Positions 1 to 7,188 of a stretch of 64,000 bases of DNA are shown here, one piece after another (position 1 is the first letter of the stretch; each line of letters begins with the position of its first letter). The DNA lies in the NCBI RefSeq assembly GCF_001940225.2, contig NZ_CP135164.1:2418001-2482000 (forward strand), in the 5' to 3' direction. Below the pieces are notes generated by a model. That model ran no database searches. It was not told the origin of the DNA and saw only the letters and a list, made by a program, of their open reading frames with translations. The position numbers were made by a program, and so were the translations under genes. The stretch comes from Roseburia sp. 499 (GTDB lineage: Bacteria; Bacillota; Clostridia; Lachnospirales; Lachnospiraceae).

Positions 1-211
1 TCATATCATATTTAGACCTGTATGTGACCATAATCTCGTCCGAATCAGCCTTATCCGCTGAATGTGCCAATGCTTCAATAAGAGAAATCGTATCTTCCTT
101 GCTGCCGCTTCTGAATGCGAACTGGACAACAAAGTTTTTCTCTTCCTCTGTAAACTGATGCTCCACACCATTCATCTCTGTTACTGCTTCATTTACTACT
201 GCTAAATTCAT
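1..211 (-). CDS. Partial hypothetical protein of the mobile element
   Basis: This reading frame starts with ATG at 211 and runs off the left edge of the window, so only the first 70 residues are visible. An AGGAGG ribosome binding site sits a few bases upstream, in the 9-base gap after the 221-1420 gene, so the two are surely co-transcribed. The visible part begins MNLAVVNEAVTEMNG and is acidic and soluble-looking with no membrane segment. I do not recognise a family. It belongs to the leftward operon of the mobile element, downstream of the relaxase and the coiled-coil protein. The start and frame are well supported; the function is unknown. Confidence 0.7.
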   Translation of the reverse strand, partial: MNLAVVNEAVTEMNGVEHQFTEEEKNFVVQFAFRSGSKEDTISLIEALAHSADKADSDEIMVTYRSKYDM

Positions 212-220
212 AAGTTCCTC

Positions 221-1420
221 CTAATCTGCCATGCTGTTTTCAAGCACAGCAATCTCAATGATCTCCTTCATCTTTTCCGCTGAAATGTTGTTGTTTATAA
301 GCTCTACAAGCTGTGACTCAGTAAGTCCCTTTTCTATTGCACTCTTAATCTGCACAAGCTGTGCCGGAACAAGGTCTCCCGATGCTACCAGCTTTACAAT
401 GTCAGCTCTTGACTTTTTCTTAAATGACAGTCTTGCAAAAAGGCTTGCCACTCCGCTGTTGCTGCTCTTTCTCACACTTCGCTCAATCGGAAGTCTCTGC
501 ACCACATGACCTGACGCATCCACAACCGGAAGCTGGTAATATACTGGTATTCCATTCTGAATAACTGGTGCTGCTTGTGGTACTGCTATGGTATCCACCA
601 TTTCCTTACCTGCTGTTGTCTCGGCTACATTATCTTTAGGCTTTGTCTCCTCCTGTTTTGGTTTTTCCTCAGCTGCTTTCTTATTATCTACAGCTACTCC
701 CATAATCTTATCTTCCAGCGATTCAATACGTTCACTCATACGCTTCATCTCCTTATCTTTTTTCTCAATATCATCCCTGAGTCTGGCAATCGTGCCATTA
801 GCCTTGTTAAGTTCATTCTGCTGGTCATTAATCAGCTCATCCTTCTCCTGATTATCTTTAACCAGCCGCTTCCTTACTTCCTCATCATCTTTGGAAGTCT
901 CTATTTCAGAAAGCTTCTTATTCAGGGCATCATACCTTTCATTCTGGTGATTGATCTTTGCGACCACTTCATCCATCTGTGCGACAAGAGCTTTCACATA
1001 TTCCGAATCCTCCGGTTTCTGTTCTTTCGCTTTACTAAGATTTTCTAATACCACATCAAACATCCTGCGCATGTTTACTGCTGTATCATCTTTTTGGATT
1101 ACCTCTCTGATTGCATCAATCGGCACACCTTTTTCATAGTAATCCAATGCTGTCTGCATCTTAGGTGCTGCCATCCTGTTTTCTTTCAACAGCGTTAACA
1201 ACTCTTCTGATACACCTTTATGCAGACATTTTGATAACACCTTCATCTGCTCAATGTCATAACTTTTGTTAAGATACAGACCAATTTCATCATCAGTCAG
1301 CCCATATTCATAATCGCTTTTGACAAGAGCAATGACCTCACTGTCCATATGCTTATTACGAAGAATCTGTATCTTTCTCTCAATCGCCATTTCACTTAAT
1401 GGCTCTCTTTTTTCTTCCAT
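221..1420 (-). CDS. Coiled-coil protein of mobile element
   Basis: A 399-residue protein with an AGGAGG site before its ATG. Residues about 130-245 are rich in K, E, D, N and Q in a heptad-like pattern and should form a long coiled coil. This is followed by a low-complexity KPKQEETKPKDN linker, a Pro/Val-rich stretch (about 280-310) and a basic, helical C-terminal region containing SFKKKSRADIVKL. The N-terminal 130 residues are helical and contain repeated short helix pairs. No signal peptide or membrane segment is seen. It lies 29 bases after the relaxase gene and is co-directional with it. Proteins of this layout are found beside relaxases in Firmicutes integrative elements; a structural role in DNA processing or transfer is only inference. 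Confidence 0.75.
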   Translation of the reverse strand: MEEKREPLSEMAIERKIQILRNKHMDSEVIALVKSDYEYGLTDDEIGLYLNKSYDIEQMKVLSKCLHKGVSEELLTLLKENRMAAPKMQTALDYYEKGVPIDAIREVIQKDDTAVNMRRMFDVVLENLSKAKEQKPEDSEYVKALVAQMDEVVAKINHQNERYDALNKKLSEIETSKDDEEVRKRLVKDNQEKDELINDQQNELNKANGTIARLRDDIEKKDKEMKRMSERIESLEDKIMGVAVDNKKAAEEKPKQEETKPKDNVAETTAGKEMVDTIAVPQAAPVIQNGIPVYYQLPVVDASGHVVQRLPIERSVRKSSNSGVASLFARLSFKKKSRADIVKLVASGDLVPAQLVQIKSAIEKGLTESQLVELINNNISAEKMKEIIEIAVLENSMAD

Positions 1421-1449
1421 ATATGCCTCCTAACCACTAAAAAAACAGC

Positions 1450-2892
1450 CTAACGTACCGGCTGTTCTTTTCTGTCTCTTATTGTTTCTTTGTCATACTG
1501 CTTCTCTTCTGCCGAAGCTGATACTGTAAGTTCTTTCCAGATTGATCTTCCCAGACTGAGTTCCTTTGACACCGCCCGTTCTGCCTTACAGTCCTGTGCA
1601 TACTTACTCTCATATTTTTTTCTAAGACTCTCGACCTCTTCCACACTGTATCCCTGTGCTAAAAGCTCTGTGTTAAGCCTTTTCCATGCATTATGCTCAT
1701 CTTCAAAGAAGGTATCCCCACTCTGATAACACGATTCCGCATCATCAAGCTCCCGGATCTGTTCAGCCTTCTCAAAAATATCTTTGAATCTTTCCTTAGC
1801 CTTATAAGTCTTACTCTTTTCCTTTGATGCTTCTTTCTTCTTATCCGTCAGATTATCAAGTACCGACACAAGTTCTTCTGCACTCTCAATCTTATGCCTT
1901 ACCAGAAAAAGATACTGCTCCTGCAGCTTATGCATCTTTCGGATATCATCCTTATACTTCCATGCCTGACTGTATGGCTTCTTTTTCAGCTTTCCAATCT
2001 GGTAAAGCTTTGCATAGTATCTTTTCTGCAAGCCTGACATCTTCGCCCGGCGGTATCTTTTGACATAGCACTTTACTATCGCTGCATGTTTTTCCTCATT
2101 CTGTGACTGGTAAAAAGATAAATCTTCCTTAGCAATACGCTCCACAATAGCTTCCTGTGAATAATTATCGCCAAGAGTCTTACATCTTCTGAATCTTGTC
2201 ATCCCCTGTGGTCTGACTGCCAGATACTTTCCCTGCTTGACCTCATATCCTTTTTCCGACAGCAGCTCCAGAAATCCACTAAAATCATTTGCCTGTAAAA
2301 TGCAGGCATCAAGATCTCTTTTTATCATATCTGCCCACACAAAGCTACCTTCACGATATTCGCTCCAATCCTTATAATTCGCGTGCTGTTTCTCTTTGCT
2401 ACCATCCTCCACATCTATAATGGAAAGACCATACTCCTGACACAGCTTATTGGTAATCGGCTGTATATACTTTGCCCAGTCACCTTTCTCATAGCGATAC
2501 TTTTTCCCATCCACAAAGCTTACACTGTTAAATACAATGTGTGAATGAACATGGTCTGTATTATCATGAACCACAAATACCGCTTCATAGGCATCACCAA
2601 GATATTCTGCTACAAACTTCTGTGTTATCTCAAAAGCCCTGTCCGGTTCCACCTCATCCTCTTTGAAGGAAAGAATGATGTGATACCCCTGTCGCTTGTC
2701 TGTTTTTCCAAACTGCCTCTTTGTATCCATCATCTGTTCAAAAGCCATATCTGCCTGGCAGTTAACAGCTCCCACAAGTCTTCCTCCCTGCGTTTTCTCA
2801 GGATTCATTACATAATCCAGTGCCCGCTTTAAATGCCTTGCATGAAAAGAATTCCCGCTGTCCTTCATGTGAAGTATCTTACTGATTGCCAA
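1450..2892 (-). CDS. MOB relaxase (relaxase/mobilisation nuclease)
   Basis: This 480-residue protein is a relaxase, the DNA strand transferase that nicks oriT and leads the strand in conjugation. The N-terminal third carries the metal-binding three-histidine signature in DHVHSHIVFNSV (about residues 112-123) and a candidate catalytic tyrosine in ALDYVMNPEKT near residue 27. The C-terminal part is charged and helical, as is usual for relaxases. The start appears to be TTG at 2892, downstream of a GGTGG site and overlapping the mobC end by 14 bases; an ATG at 2868 is the alternative. The MobC gene directly upstream and a hairpin-rich candidate oriT at about 3,817-3,879 support the role. No VirB4 or coupling protein is visible, so in this window it can only be called mobilisation machinery. 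Confidence 0.93.
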   Translation of the reverse strand: MAISKILHMKDSGNSFHARHLKRALDYVMNPEKTQGGRLVGAVNCQADMAFEQMMDTKRQFGKTDKRQGYHIILSFKEDEVEPDRAFEITQKFVAEYLGDAYEAVFVVHDNTDHVHSHIVFNSVSFVDGKKYRYEKGDWAKYIQPITNKLCQEYGLSIIDVEDGSKEKQHANYKDWSEYREGSFVWADMIKRDLDACILQANDFSGFLELLSEKGYEVKQGKYLAVRPQGMTRFRRCKTLGDNYSQEAIVERIAKEDLSFYQSQNEEKHAAIVKCYVKRYRRAKMSGLQKRYYAKLYQIGKLKKKPYSQAWKYKDDIRKMHKLQEQYLFLVRHKIESAEELVSVLDNLTDKKKEASKEKSKTYKAKERFKDIFEKAEQIRELDDAESCYQSGDTFFEDEHNAWKRLNTELLAQGYSVEEVESLRKKYESKYAQDCKAERAVSKELSLGRSIWKELTVSASAEEKQYDKETIRDRKEQPVR

Positions 2893-3211
2893 TCTTTACC
2901 ACCGCCTCGCTGACAGACTGATTCAGCTTTTTCATATATGCCACAAGCTGTTCCTTATCTTTCTTGGAATACAGCTGTGCATTGCTGTTAAATACAATCT
3001 GATTGATGTTAATGCCGATGCGGTTTACCTCATTGATAAGCTCTTTAAGAAGTTTCCTTACTTCCGGATAATCATTCGGTTTCTGACTGATTAGAAGCCT
3101 GATATATTCGGCTTCATTCATTCCATTTGCCTTTGCCTTATCAGAAAGAACCTTCGCTTCCTGTGGCATAAGTCTTAGTGTTTTCCTTATACAATGAACT
3201 TTATCCGCCAT
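2879..3211 (-). CDS. mobC: MobC-like relaxosome accessory protein
   Basis: A 110-residue basic protein matching the MobC family, which binds near oriT and helps the relaxase open and nick DNA. The first part (IRKTLRLMPQEAKVLSDKAKANG) resembles a ribbon-helix-helix DNA-binding domain, and the middle carries the family hallmark NRIGININQIVFNSN near residues 65-80. It overlaps the relaxase start, implying translational coupling. Its ribosome binding site overlaps the stop codon of the 3216-3737 gene. Family assignment is confident; the exact DNA target is inferred from neighbourhood only. Confidence 0.9.
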   Translation of the reverse strand: MADKVHCIRKTLRLMPQEAKVLSDKAKANGMNEAEYIRLLISQKPNDYPEVRKLLKELINEVNRIGININQIVFNSNAQLYSKKDKEQLVAYMKKLNQSVSEAVVKIGNQ

Positions 3212-3215
3212 AGAA

Positions 3216-3737
3216 TCACCTTCCTCTCTTACCCGTACTGTATTCTCTTACTCCTTCTGCTACTGTTACAGCAGCTTTTTCCAGTTCTTTATTACCCAGC
3301 TGGGCAATAACCCTGTCTGCAAGCTCTGTGGCAACTGCTATAAGCTCCTTACCATAACTGGTTTTATCAAACAATCTGTCCAGTCTCTTTTCATCTGCTT
3401 TCAGACTTTCATACCTGCTCTGATACTCGTTATAGTCGTTAAAATCCTTTGGATCACTCCTGTGTGCTTCCGCATCAAGTATCAGTTCATAGTTCCATTC
3501 ACAGACAATATCTATAACATCATCAATCGGGTATGGCTCTATTTCACCATTCTCCTCAGCTATATCCTGCCTGTACATCTTCCCATCGGAATCTATGCCA
3601 ATAGCATAATCATGTCCTTCCATATAGTTAAGCAGAATTGCAGCATCTTCTATCGAAGGGTTTAGTAAGATATCAAATGTGTCTGCCCAGGCAATAAGTT
3701 CCTCCGGTTCTGCGATTATTGTAAGTTCTTTATCCAT
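3216..3737 (-). CDS. Hypothetical acidic protein upstream of mobC
   Basis: A 173-residue, strongly acidic protein (many D and E in the first 110 residues) with a more basic C-terminus ending GKRGR. No signal peptide, membrane helix or known motif is seen. It is the first gene leftward of the candidate oriT and the repeat array, and its stop codon lies within the mobC ribosome binding site. The acidic composition invites comparison with DNA-mimic antirestriction proteins, which often sit near the origin of transfer, but I see no motif that proves this. Function is unknown. Confidence 0.7.
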   Translation of the reverse strand: MDKELTIIAEPEELIAWADTFDILLNPSIEDAAILLNYMEGHDYAIGIDSDGKMYRQDIAEENGEIEPYPIDDVIDIVCEWNYELILDAEAHRSDPKDFNDYNEYQSRYESLKADEKRLDRLFDKTSYGKELIAVATELADRVIAQLGNKELEKAAVTVAEGVREYSTGKRGR

Positions 3738-3816
3738 TGCTTTCCTGCACCTCCCTTATCCGTGTTTTGTATATCTCTTCCACCCACACGCCTGTCTGAA
3801 TCTCTTAGGTTTACGG

Positions 3817-3879
3817 CTAGATACGCATTAGAGACATCTCTGTCCTAATGCCATCTAGTTAGGGAGAAAATCTCCCTAA
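3817..3879. other. Candidate oriT: nested inverted repeats
   Basis: Two adjacent dyads lie just upstream of the mobilisation genes. The first has arms CTAGATACGCATTAG (3817-3831) and CTAATGCCATCTAG (3845-3858), separated by 13 bases. It is followed at once by TTAGGGAGA-AAA-TCTCCCTAA (3859-3879), a perfect 9-bp stem with a 3-base loop. An inverted repeat next to relaxase and mobC genes is the usual layout of an origin of transfer. The nick site itself cannot be recognised, and the second hairpin could instead be a terminator. The role is inference. Confidence 0.5.
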
Positions 3880-3897
3880 AACCCTCTGTTTATGAAA

Positions 3898-4112
3898 GTG
3901 GGGGCGCTTTTTGCCCCCACTTTGCTACTTTGGGGGCGCTTTCTGCCCCCATTTTGTTATTTTGGGGGCGCTTTCTGCCCCCACTTTTATTTTTACTTCA
4001 GTCCGGATTTTGTCGTGTCCAAATTTTGGGGGCACTTTTTGCCCCCACTTTGACATTTTGGGGGCGCTTTCTGCCCCCACTTTGCTGTTTTGGGGGCGCT
4101 TTCTGCCCCCAC
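3898..4112. repeat. Array of six 32-bp GC-rich dyad repeats with an exact one-unit gap
   Basis: Six copies of a 19-bp dyad, GGGGGCGCTTTCTGCCCCC or a one/two-base variant, start at 3900, 3932, 3964, 4028, 4060 and 4092. Spacing is exactly 32 bp within each group of three, and the two groups are exactly 64 bp apart, so one unit slot (3996-4027) holds unrelated sequence containing TCCGGATTTTG. The linkers are similar (ACTTTGCTNTTTT type), so this is a tandem array and not CRISPR. CAAAATCCGG recurs inverted just after the array at about 4118. The array separates the mobilisation genes from the TOPRIM gene. Iteron-like origin, centromere or partition site, or protein-binding platform are all possible. 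Confidence 0.9.
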
Positions 4113-4130
4113 ACATCAAAATCCGGTTTC

Positions 4131-5108
4131 TCATGCCCTGACTGGTTCATCTGCTCGCTTATTCATCCTGTTCAGATTAAGCTTTGCCGCTACAAGCCAC
4201 TCGTTGTAATCCTTATATCCGGCAGGTGGCGGACAGTCTTCTACCTCATATCCAAGCTCATAATACTTTCTCATAAGTTCAGCTGCTGCTTTTCTCCCCG
4301 GCTCATCTCCATCAAGGCAGAACCGGATGGAAGTAATCTGCGGATATTCCCGAAGAAAAGTCTCAAGTGGTGCATCTGCAAGCATCCCAAGTGCCAGCTT
4401 ATTTGATTCATAATCCGCGAAGATATCGGCATAACTCATAAGGTCGATTGCAGCCTCAAATACTACAAGCTCTGTACTGTTTTCATTCACCACATTAAAT
4501 CCATAGTTCTTATCATTTCCTGTGACATCACACTTGAATGACTTACCCTGCTTATCAAACACTCCCCGCATACTTGCAAATCTTGTCACTCCATTTTTAT
4601 CATTTCCTTTGAAAACAACATTGTGATAATGCCTGCTCTCATAAATCAGTCCTTCTTTTAAAAACAAATCTATGACTGCTCTGCTGATTCCTCTCTCCTG
4701 ATTCAGATAGGAAATAAGATAGGAATTATCTCCTGCCGGTTCCGGTAGGACAAATGGCTTTCTCTCTTCTGCCTGCTTCTGCGATACCTGATGAACAAGT
4801 GGCTGCTTTACAGGATTCTCGATTCTTCTGTATCCTGCAAAATCTAAAAGCCAGAATACAGCCTCTTTTACACTCATTCCACAGAATACCCGTAAGAAAT
4901 CTATCTGTGAGCCGCCATTGTTGCCTTTGTCAAACTGCCTTGACCATCTGTACCAATGGCTTCTGTTATAGATACGGATGGAATCCATCTCCTTTAAAGT
5001 GTGGTATTTGCCAATCCTCTTTACTGTATACCCAAGGCTTTCTGCAACTGCACACAGATCAACACGCTTTGCTATGGCAAGCTCTTCATCCGTAAATCTT
5101 CCATCCAT
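4131..5108 (-). CDS. TOPRIM-domain protein (DUF3991 plus TOPRIM), primase-like
   Basis: A 325-residue protein of the DUF3991/Toprim family common on Firmicutes integrative elements. Residues about 1-110 form the DUF3991-like region, with WYRWSRQF and GGSQIDFLRVF. The TOPRIM fold follows from about residue 205: the acidic VVFEAAIDLMS strand-helix supplies the conserved glutamate and FCLDGDEPGRKAA supplies the paired aspartates. TOPRIM domains are found in primases, topoisomerases and related nucleases, so DNA replication or processing of the element is the likely role. There is no zinc-finger CHC2 motif with paired cysteines. It lies 4 bases after the JAB-domain gene and ends 19 bases before the repeat array. 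Confidence 0.85.
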   Translation of the reverse strand: MDGRFTDEELAIAKRVDLCAVAESLGYTVKRIGKYHTLKEMDSIRIYNRSHWYRWSRQFDKGNNGGSQIDFLRVFCGMSVKEAVFWLLDFAGYRRIENPVKQPLVHQVSQKQAEERKPFVLPEPAGDNSYLISYLNQERGISRAVIDLFLKEGLIYESRHYHNVVFKGNDKNGVTRFASMRGVFDKQGKSFKCDVTGNDKNYGFNVVNENSTELVVFEAAIDLMSYADIFADYESNKLALGMLADAPLETFLREYPQITSIRFCLDGDEPGRKAAAELMRKYYELGYEVEDCPPPAGYKDYNEWLVAAKLNLNRMNKRADEPVRA

Positions 5109-5112
5109 GTTT

Positions 5113-5652
5113 TCACCTTGCCTTTCCCTGCTCTGCTACAAGCGGTGACTTGATATCAAGTGTCCGGTAATCTGTGCTCAGGGTAATCTTAGGATTATCA
5201 ATCATGCCTTTTTCCCTGAAACTGAAAAATTCACGATTGTCTCCACCGACTATGATATGGTCAATAAGCGGTATTCCCATCAGTTCACACAGCTTGTTCA
5301 TACGGTCTGTCATCATCGTGTCTGCCTTGCTTGGGAATACATTCCCGGATGGATGACAATGGATTAACATCATGCTTGCCGCATTGCTTAGGATACTTGA
5401 TTTAAACAGCTCTCTCGGATGTGCCATTGCCTCATTTAAAGAACCAACACTTGCAAAATGCACATTGATAGGTTTTAAATCTGACCTTAGATTGACCACA
5501 CACACTACTTCCCTGTCAAACTGGCACATACAGTCTCCCATGACAGCAGCTATATCCGCCGGATTATTAAAGGTGTGCTCCGAATAAATCGGAGCATCCT
5601 TTACAAGTCTTACCGAAACCACATCAAGCTTGAAGTCATTCTTCTTTGGCAT
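5113..5652 (-). CDS. JAB/MPN-domain protein (RadC-like)
   Basis: Start ATG at 5652 is chosen because GGAGG lies 10 bases upstream, giving a protein of 179 residues (MPKKNDFKLD). The central JAMM metalloprotease-like motif is present: IHCHPSG followed by PSKAD (about residues 98-110) provides the two histidines, serine and aspartate. RadC/JAB proteins of this type are frequent in mobile elements; despite the historical name their biochemical role is not settled. The gene start lies inside the preceding 38-codon gene (5636-5752), and the TOPRIM gene begins 4 bases after its stop, so it belongs to a compact co-translated set. Confidence 0.85.
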   Translation of the reverse strand: MPKKNDFKLDVVSVRLVKDAPIYSEHTFNNPADIAAVMGDCMCQFDREVVCVVNLRSDLKPINVHFASVGSLNEAMAHPRELFKSSILSNAASMMLIHCHPSGNVFPSKADTMMTDRMNKLCELMGIPLIDHIIVGGDNREFFSFREKGMIDNPKITLSTDYRTLDIKSPLVAEQGKAR

Positions 5653-5752
5653 CAGACACCGCCTCCTCTCCAAACTCGACACGGATAACAAAGTCACCTT
5701 TCTGGCTGTTTATGAGAGCAATGAGTTCTTCCATTGTAAGTTCCTGCTCCAT
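5636..5752 (-). CDS. Small 38-residue protein overlapping the JAB gene
   Basis: An ATG at 5752, preceded by AGGAGG at the right spacing, opens a 38-codon frame that reads MEQELTMEELIALINSQKGD and continues with a basic-acidic beta-like stretch ending VSDAKEE. Its last 17 bases overlap the start of the JAB gene in another frame. It lies 9 bases after the DUF5688 stop codon. The strong ribosome binding site and tight packing argue that it is real. Short proteins of this kind occur in transposon operons, but I cannot assign a function. Confidence 0.65.
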   Translation of the reverse strand: MEQELTMEELIALINSQKGDFVIRVEFGEEAVSDAKEE

Positions 5753-5761
5753 AGCTGCCTC

Positions 5762-6757
5762 CTATCTGGACTTTTCCTTCGCGTCATATACAAGGAGAGG
5801 TTCTGCAACGATACCATCAAGTCTCTTGTTTGGTGTATCAGTTGCAAGGGTGAGTTTTCTTAAATCCTTATCATAGTGATATACCTGATTGGAAAGTCTC
5901 TCGTCCAAAGACACCTCCTGCATATTTACCTCGACTACCATCTGTGCAAGCATCTCAGGGCTTCCCATATCTGAAGATACTGCAATAACCTCATGCACGC
6001 TCGAAGGGAGAATATAAAGGTCACTCTCTAAACTCTCTGCCAGCTCATGAAGCTCATTCTCATAAAGCATGGATGCTGCACCATTGATACCCTTTTCATT
6101 GGAAATCACCCACATCGTCTGCTCCGGTGGAATCTCGGCTATCATCATATCTGCAATCTCTTGTGGCATCCCATCCCTTGCGAACATTTCTCTCATAATG
6201 TCATTCATGCTACGAACGACAGGTGGGAAGAGTCTTCTTGTGTTTTCCGCTGCACACTTAAAGAGCTGTTCCTCACTCATTCCAAGTCTTTTTGCAAATT
6301 CATTTGTAATTTTTGAACTCTGCACCGCATCCTTATCGGCACTGATTATTACCTTATACACAATAGAGAGATCCTGAAACTCCCTGTGAGGCACCTGTTC
6401 CAAAAATGTCTTATTCTGCTCTGTATTGATGAGCTGGAATACAATCTTCTCGTTAGCATCCCTCATAATGCTGTCCACATCAACAACCGGAGCCTGCTCA
6501 TATGCCCTTTCCATAAAGTCACATGCAGCCATAAGTGTTTCCTCAAGATCGCCACAGTCCTGATACTTCTTATACATGTCATTGATATAAATCGTAGGCG
6601 AAATATTCCTGCCTTCTTCTCTTAAGATGATGCCATCAAGAGTCACATTCACCTTTTCCACTGGCTCTGCCACAAGCTCCATTCCTTTGAACTTCTCAGG
6701 CATATAATCCATAAACTTTTCTTTTACTACTTCCTTAAAAATCTCATAATTCATCAT
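5762..6757 (-). CDS. DUF5688-family protein
   Basis: A 331-residue protein resembling the DUF5688 family found on mobile elements of gut Firmicutes. It begins MMNYEIFKEVVKEKF and has the family pattern of a substrate-like N-terminal region (VNVTLDGIILRE, SPTIYINDMY) followed by an alpha/beta C-terminal half with FPPVVRSMNDI and VVEVNMQEVS. No catalytic signature, signal peptide or membrane segment is visible. AAGGAGG precedes two adjacent ATG codons (6757 and 6754), so the exact start is uncertain by one residue. It follows the XRE regulator by 14 bases. Function is unknown. Confidence 0.8.
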   Translation of the reverse strand: MMNYEIFKEVVKEKFMDYMPEKFKGMELVAEPVEKVNVTLDGIILREEGRNISPTIYINDMYKKYQDCGDLEETLMAACDFMERAYEQAPVVDVDSIMRDANEKIVFQLINTEQNKTFLEQVPHREFQDLSIVYKVIISADKDAVQSSKITNEFAKRLGMSEEQLFKCAAENTRRLFPPVVRSMNDIMREMFARDGMPQEIADMMIAEIPPEQTMWVISNEKGINGAASMLYENELHELAESLESDLYILPSSVHEVIAVSSDMGSPEMLAQMVVEVNMQEVSLDERLSNQVYHYDKDLRKLTLATDTPNKRLDGIVAEPLLVYDAKEKSR

Positions 6758-6771
6758 ATTACGGTTCCTCC

Positions 6772-7119
6772 TTAATCTAAATTGTCATATAAAATTCCTT
6801 CATCATCGGGATTATTGTGTTCTCTGTAACTGTTGTCTTCTTCGATTCCCATATCAAAAGTGGTATGAGATTTTCTTTTCTTTCTGTAATAATTCTTGAG
6901 AAACATGCACTTTCTACAGTTCTCACAGAATAATTCTTCTGGCGGAATACCAAGTGCCTTTGCAATCCTGTTCAACGTTCCCGTCTTTGGAACTCTTGAA
7001 CCATTTTCGTATTGGGCAATTCTTACATCACCTCTATTTTCAAAACCACTTTTCTCGCCCAGTTCCCTGAGTGTCATTTTTTGTCGTTTTCTGTAATATC
7101 TGATTCTTTCTCCTACCAC
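6772..7119 (-). CDS. XRE-family helix-turn-helix regulator
   Basis: A 115-residue DNA-binding protein. Residues 1-62 form an XRE helix-turn-helix: VGERIRYYRKRQKMTLRELGEKSGF is followed by RIAQYENGSRVPKTGTLNRIAKALG, and ELFCENCRKC adds a cysteine cluster. The start is GTG at 7119 with GGAGG seven bases upstream. The C-terminal tail is charged and probably disordered. It is transcribed leftward, just after the terminator that ends the surface-protein gene, so it may begin a new unit with DUF5688. An operator was not identified. Confidence 0.85.
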   Translation of the reverse strand: MVGERIRYYRKRQKMTLRELGEKSGFENRGDVRIAQYENGSRVPKTGTLNRIAKALGIPPEELFCENCRKCMFLKNYYRKKRKSHTTFDMGIEEDNSYREHNNPDDEGILYDNLD

Positions 7120-7136
7120 TGTTTGTCCTCCAAATC

Positions 7137-7177
7137 AAAAAAGCGGAGAACATAAGTCACTGGCTTACATTCCCCGC
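7137..7177 (-). terminator. Rho-independent terminator after the surface-protein gene
   Basis: Read leftward, GCGGGGAATGTAAG pairs with CTTATGTTCTCCGC across a short loop and is followed by six T. It lies directly after the stop of the 7189-12567 gene. The hairpin resembles the terminator at 12,594-12,632, including the TAAGCC core. Confidence 0.8.
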
Positions 7178-7188
7178 AAGGTTAATTG

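Noticed and set aside
575..1048. 157-residue reading frame on the plus strand
   Set aside because: It is the shadow of the coiled-coil gene on the other strand, with no start signal.
3898..4112. Possible CRISPR array from regularly spaced dyads
   Set aside because: Spacer segments are nearly identical to one another, and no cas gene is in the window.
3925..4406. Frames reading through the GC-rich repeat array
   Set aside because: They are low-complexity translations of the repeats (repeating WGRFLPP-type strings) in overlapping frames, with no start signals.
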